Part shown: piece by piece, positions 63,101 to 64,000 of the stretch
Layout: every line of letters starts with the position of its first letter
Position numbering within the stretch: the first letter of the stretch is position 1
Origin: Bacteroidia bacterium
GTDB lineage: Bacteria > Bacteroidota > Bacteroidia > J057
DNA: 64,000 bases
Assembly (NCBI GenBank): GCA_030430575.1
Contig: JAUIKF010000015.1
Coordinates: 62,001 to 126,000 of the forward strand
Reading direction: 5' to 3'
Made by a program: the position numbers and the translations under genes
The notes under the pieces: generated by a model
The model's input: the letters and a program-made list of their open reading frames with translations, nothing else
What the model was told of the DNA's origin: nothing
Databases searched by the model: none

Positions 63101-64000
63101 GGTGATCGGAACCGTATGCGTACTCATACAGTTAATGCTATCTACAATTGTCAACGACGCCTGGTATACCCCATTCATGGTATAAGAATGAACCATCCCA
63201 GGTTGAGGAGAAGTGGTCCCATCGTCCATGTCCCACAAGTAGTTGAGGGGAGATTGAGAAGTAGAAATATTGTTAAAAGTGATGGGATTATTGGTACAAT
63301 TGACAGGATGAGCGACGGTGAAATTGGCATTGGGGTCACTCACATAGATATATTGCTGGCGGGTAAGCGTGGCCTGGCACCCGTGGGTATCAGTCACCGT
63401 CAGGGTCACCGTATGATTCCCCGGTGTTGTATATAGAGGGGTAGGATTCTGGGCGCCTGAAGTAGTGCCATTGCCAAAGTTCCACGCCCACGTAGCTACA
63501 GGTGAGATGGAGATGGTATTATTGAATACCATGGGCTGATAAGGAGCACATCCACTGGTGTCTGCGACCGAAAAATTGACCAGAGGCATATAGGCACTGA
63601 TGGCGATAGTCGTATCTAATCGGCACCCTATATTATTAAACACAATCAATTTGGATGAATAAATGCCGGGATTGGCGAAGGTGTGTTGTGTGTTAAAATT
63701 GCTAGAAACACTTCCATCCCCAAAACTCCACAGCCAACTCGTGGCATTCACTGTACTGCCCGTGAAAGTCACAGCTAATGGCGCACAACCACTTGTGATA
63801 TTGGTCGCCCCCATCAGGTCTATGAGTTGTACATTGACTACCTCAGATGCCGTATCTGAACAGCCAGTGGTATAATTATGGGTAATTAAGGTGACCGTAT
63901 AGCTTCCGACATGTGTATAGGTGAAAGTAGGGGTAAACGCATTGGAGGTGTCTGCCGGATTGCCTGTACCAAAGTCCCAATGGTAGGCATCCGCACCGAT
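60173..64000 (-). CDS. Giant PKD-repeat surface protein with CHU_C type-B sorting domain, 5' end missing
   Basis: The frame stays open to the right edge (ATG 63814 is internal: the codons upstream encode a further PKD domain, YHWDFGTGN), giving at least 1275 residues. About ten PKD domains are visible by WxFGDG-like cores (SWLWSFGDG, TWAWNFGNG, TWDWDFGDG, GWFWDFGDG, VQWQWDFGDG and others). Three to four fibronectin-III-like domains follow (ILIRWRPYNDS, GILVEWTPPS, ITLSWTPYET). The C-terminus is a gliding-motility-type domain (LFTPNAFTPNNDGNNDEFII, YSRWGMKVFETR, WDGKYKGLEVPEGVYVF), the type-B T9SS signal known from SprB. A surface adhesin or matrix role is likely. Confidence 0.92.
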   Translation of the reverse strand: MGADAYHWDFGTGNPADTSNAFTPTFTYTHVGSYTVTLITHNYTTGCSDTASEVVNVQLIDLMGATNITSGCAPLAVTFTGSTVNATSWLWSFGDGSVSSNFNTQHTFANPGIYSSKLIVFNNIGCRLDTTIAISAYMPLVNFSVADTSGCAPYQPMVFNNTISISPVATWAWNFGNGTTSGAQNPTPLYTTPGNHTVTLTVTDTHGCQATLTRQQYIYVSDPNANFTVAHPVNCTNNPITFNNISTSQSPLNYLWDMDDGTTSPQPGMVHSYTMNGVYQASLTIVDSINCMSTHTVPITIADADIDLLADTTFASCPPLLVQFTGVINSPHSFPTWDWDFGDGNTSGVQSPNNFYINPGSYTVTVKATSGAGCVDSATLAVPITVLGPTGSFTFQPNQGCPDLTVNFTVQDSNTTTNIADMRDGTLINGAPLLRNFSHTYTIPGTYKPVIILDDGNGCQLPITSPDSVVVHPVPIVNFGANTQQLCDSGAISFTDFSISNAPIMGWFWDFGDGSTSNAQSPTHTYSQPGNYTVKLIVTTIHGCIDSLEKVNFITSSNLPNAQIGLSDTADCVSFTLSVDDRSMPAGGPIQQYLWGFGVPGATSTLEKATYTYNQAGAYVVSLLITDSLGCQGYQDTTITVWPLPRPDFTVLPDSFGCAPANLQFISQSATAVQWQWDFGDGGSSTLEQPFHTYNQDGQYGVQLIVWDGNGCIDSLMKPQYINLSHPVADFSQDLFSGCPGLVITFTDQSMTDTTIVDWQWDFGDGGTGSGAQVQHAFNTSGIFNVTLTITDVFGCMHTIVKDAVVEIVDNIQPATPSINYVTVVSDQSILIRWRPYNDSLKDFDHYILYRQDASGTFTQVHTTTNRLATSFTDRGLNTQASSYCYKVQVVNYCNNSSELASTKAHCSMLLSPIPQQDQILVDWSPYIGWDSIAQYNIYRVVSYNMATATLVAKVPPTVTQWVDSQMFCYDAVTYRIEAIRASDGQWSRSNISKSIPLHFPPEDPLNLVRATVVDNQGILVEWTPPSVVQQDKLLLEKDAGRGYKLVYQQYADDSVTSYVDLDVEVALQPYRYRAFVQDSCGDLTPIGRDATSIFLTAERTRGLITLSWTPYETWENGVASYEIEVFDDEDARFESVAIVSGDITSYADIHTDLQQGFYCYRIRAYELGGNDTLSLSNEACVSIEPQLFTPNAFTPNNDGNNDEFIIKGVFMGDYHLQIYSRWGMKVFETRRIDEPWDGKYKGLEVPEGVYVFVARGEGFNGQPMLLRGSLTLLR

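Overview
The window looks like a chromosomal segment of a Bacteroidota bacterium, most likely a Saprospiria-type (Lewinella/Haliscomenobacter-like) organism. Inferred from: at least nine secreted proteins ending in type IX secretion system (T9SS) sorting domains, a type-B (CHU_C/SprB-like) terminal domain on a giant PKD protein, a T9SS Plug-family protein, an OmpA/PD40 protein with PorE-like layout, a CHAT-TPR protein near an ECF sigma/anti-sigma pair, a GH97 enzyme, and Bacteroidota-like TAnnTTTG promoter elements. No rRNA, tRNA, CRISPR array, phage or canonical insertion sequence was recognised.
Layout. 1-4070: partial secreted protein, unknown helical protein, secreted SGNH-like hydrolase. 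4314-7140: operon of four secreted paralogues made of one or two carboxypeptidase-regulatory-like domains and a shared C-terminal PIPSG box; the second carries an inverted-repeat insertion in its leader. 7168-9030: thioesterase, YkgJ-type cysteine-cluster protein, methyltransferase. 9220-17471: three T9SS cargo proteins plus a double-GNAT acetyltransferase and dihydrofolate reductase. 17585-26123: ornithine aminotransferase, TraB/GumN protein, WG-repeat protein, lipoprotein, membrane metallophosphoesterase. 26546-31986: lipoprotein, T9SS cargo, barrel-like protein, delta-60 repeat protein. 32054-37632: membrane-anchored CHAT-TPR protein and secreted protein on the minus strand, opposite an ECF sigma factor and its anti-sigma-like partner. 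37886-41198: GH97 and Gfo/Idh/MocA pair. 41223-44707: DUF234-type ATPase and an AT-rich OLD-like ATPase-TOPRIM protein (possible defence genes). 44844-58218: mostly housekeeping (acyl-CoA dehydrogenase, OmpA protein, methyltransferase, esterase, YggS, GluQ-like synthetase, GlmM, PLP deaminase-like protein, membrane pyrophosphatase). 58601-64000: Plug protein and the giant PKD protein, which runs off the right edge.
The most striking non-coding feature is the intergenic DNA. Gaps are filled with several unrelated families of palindromic or tandem repeats, including six copies of a modular array built from units with constant ends and small palindromic variable cores. About fifteen genes end with their stop codon inside such a repeat or inside a terminator hairpin, and two secreted proteins have inverted repeats inserted in or next to the leader-coding region. 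These repeats, the four-gene PIPSG operon, the sigma/CHAT neighbourhood and the OLD-like gene are the best candidates for undescribed biology. All family calls are from reading motifs; no database search was run.
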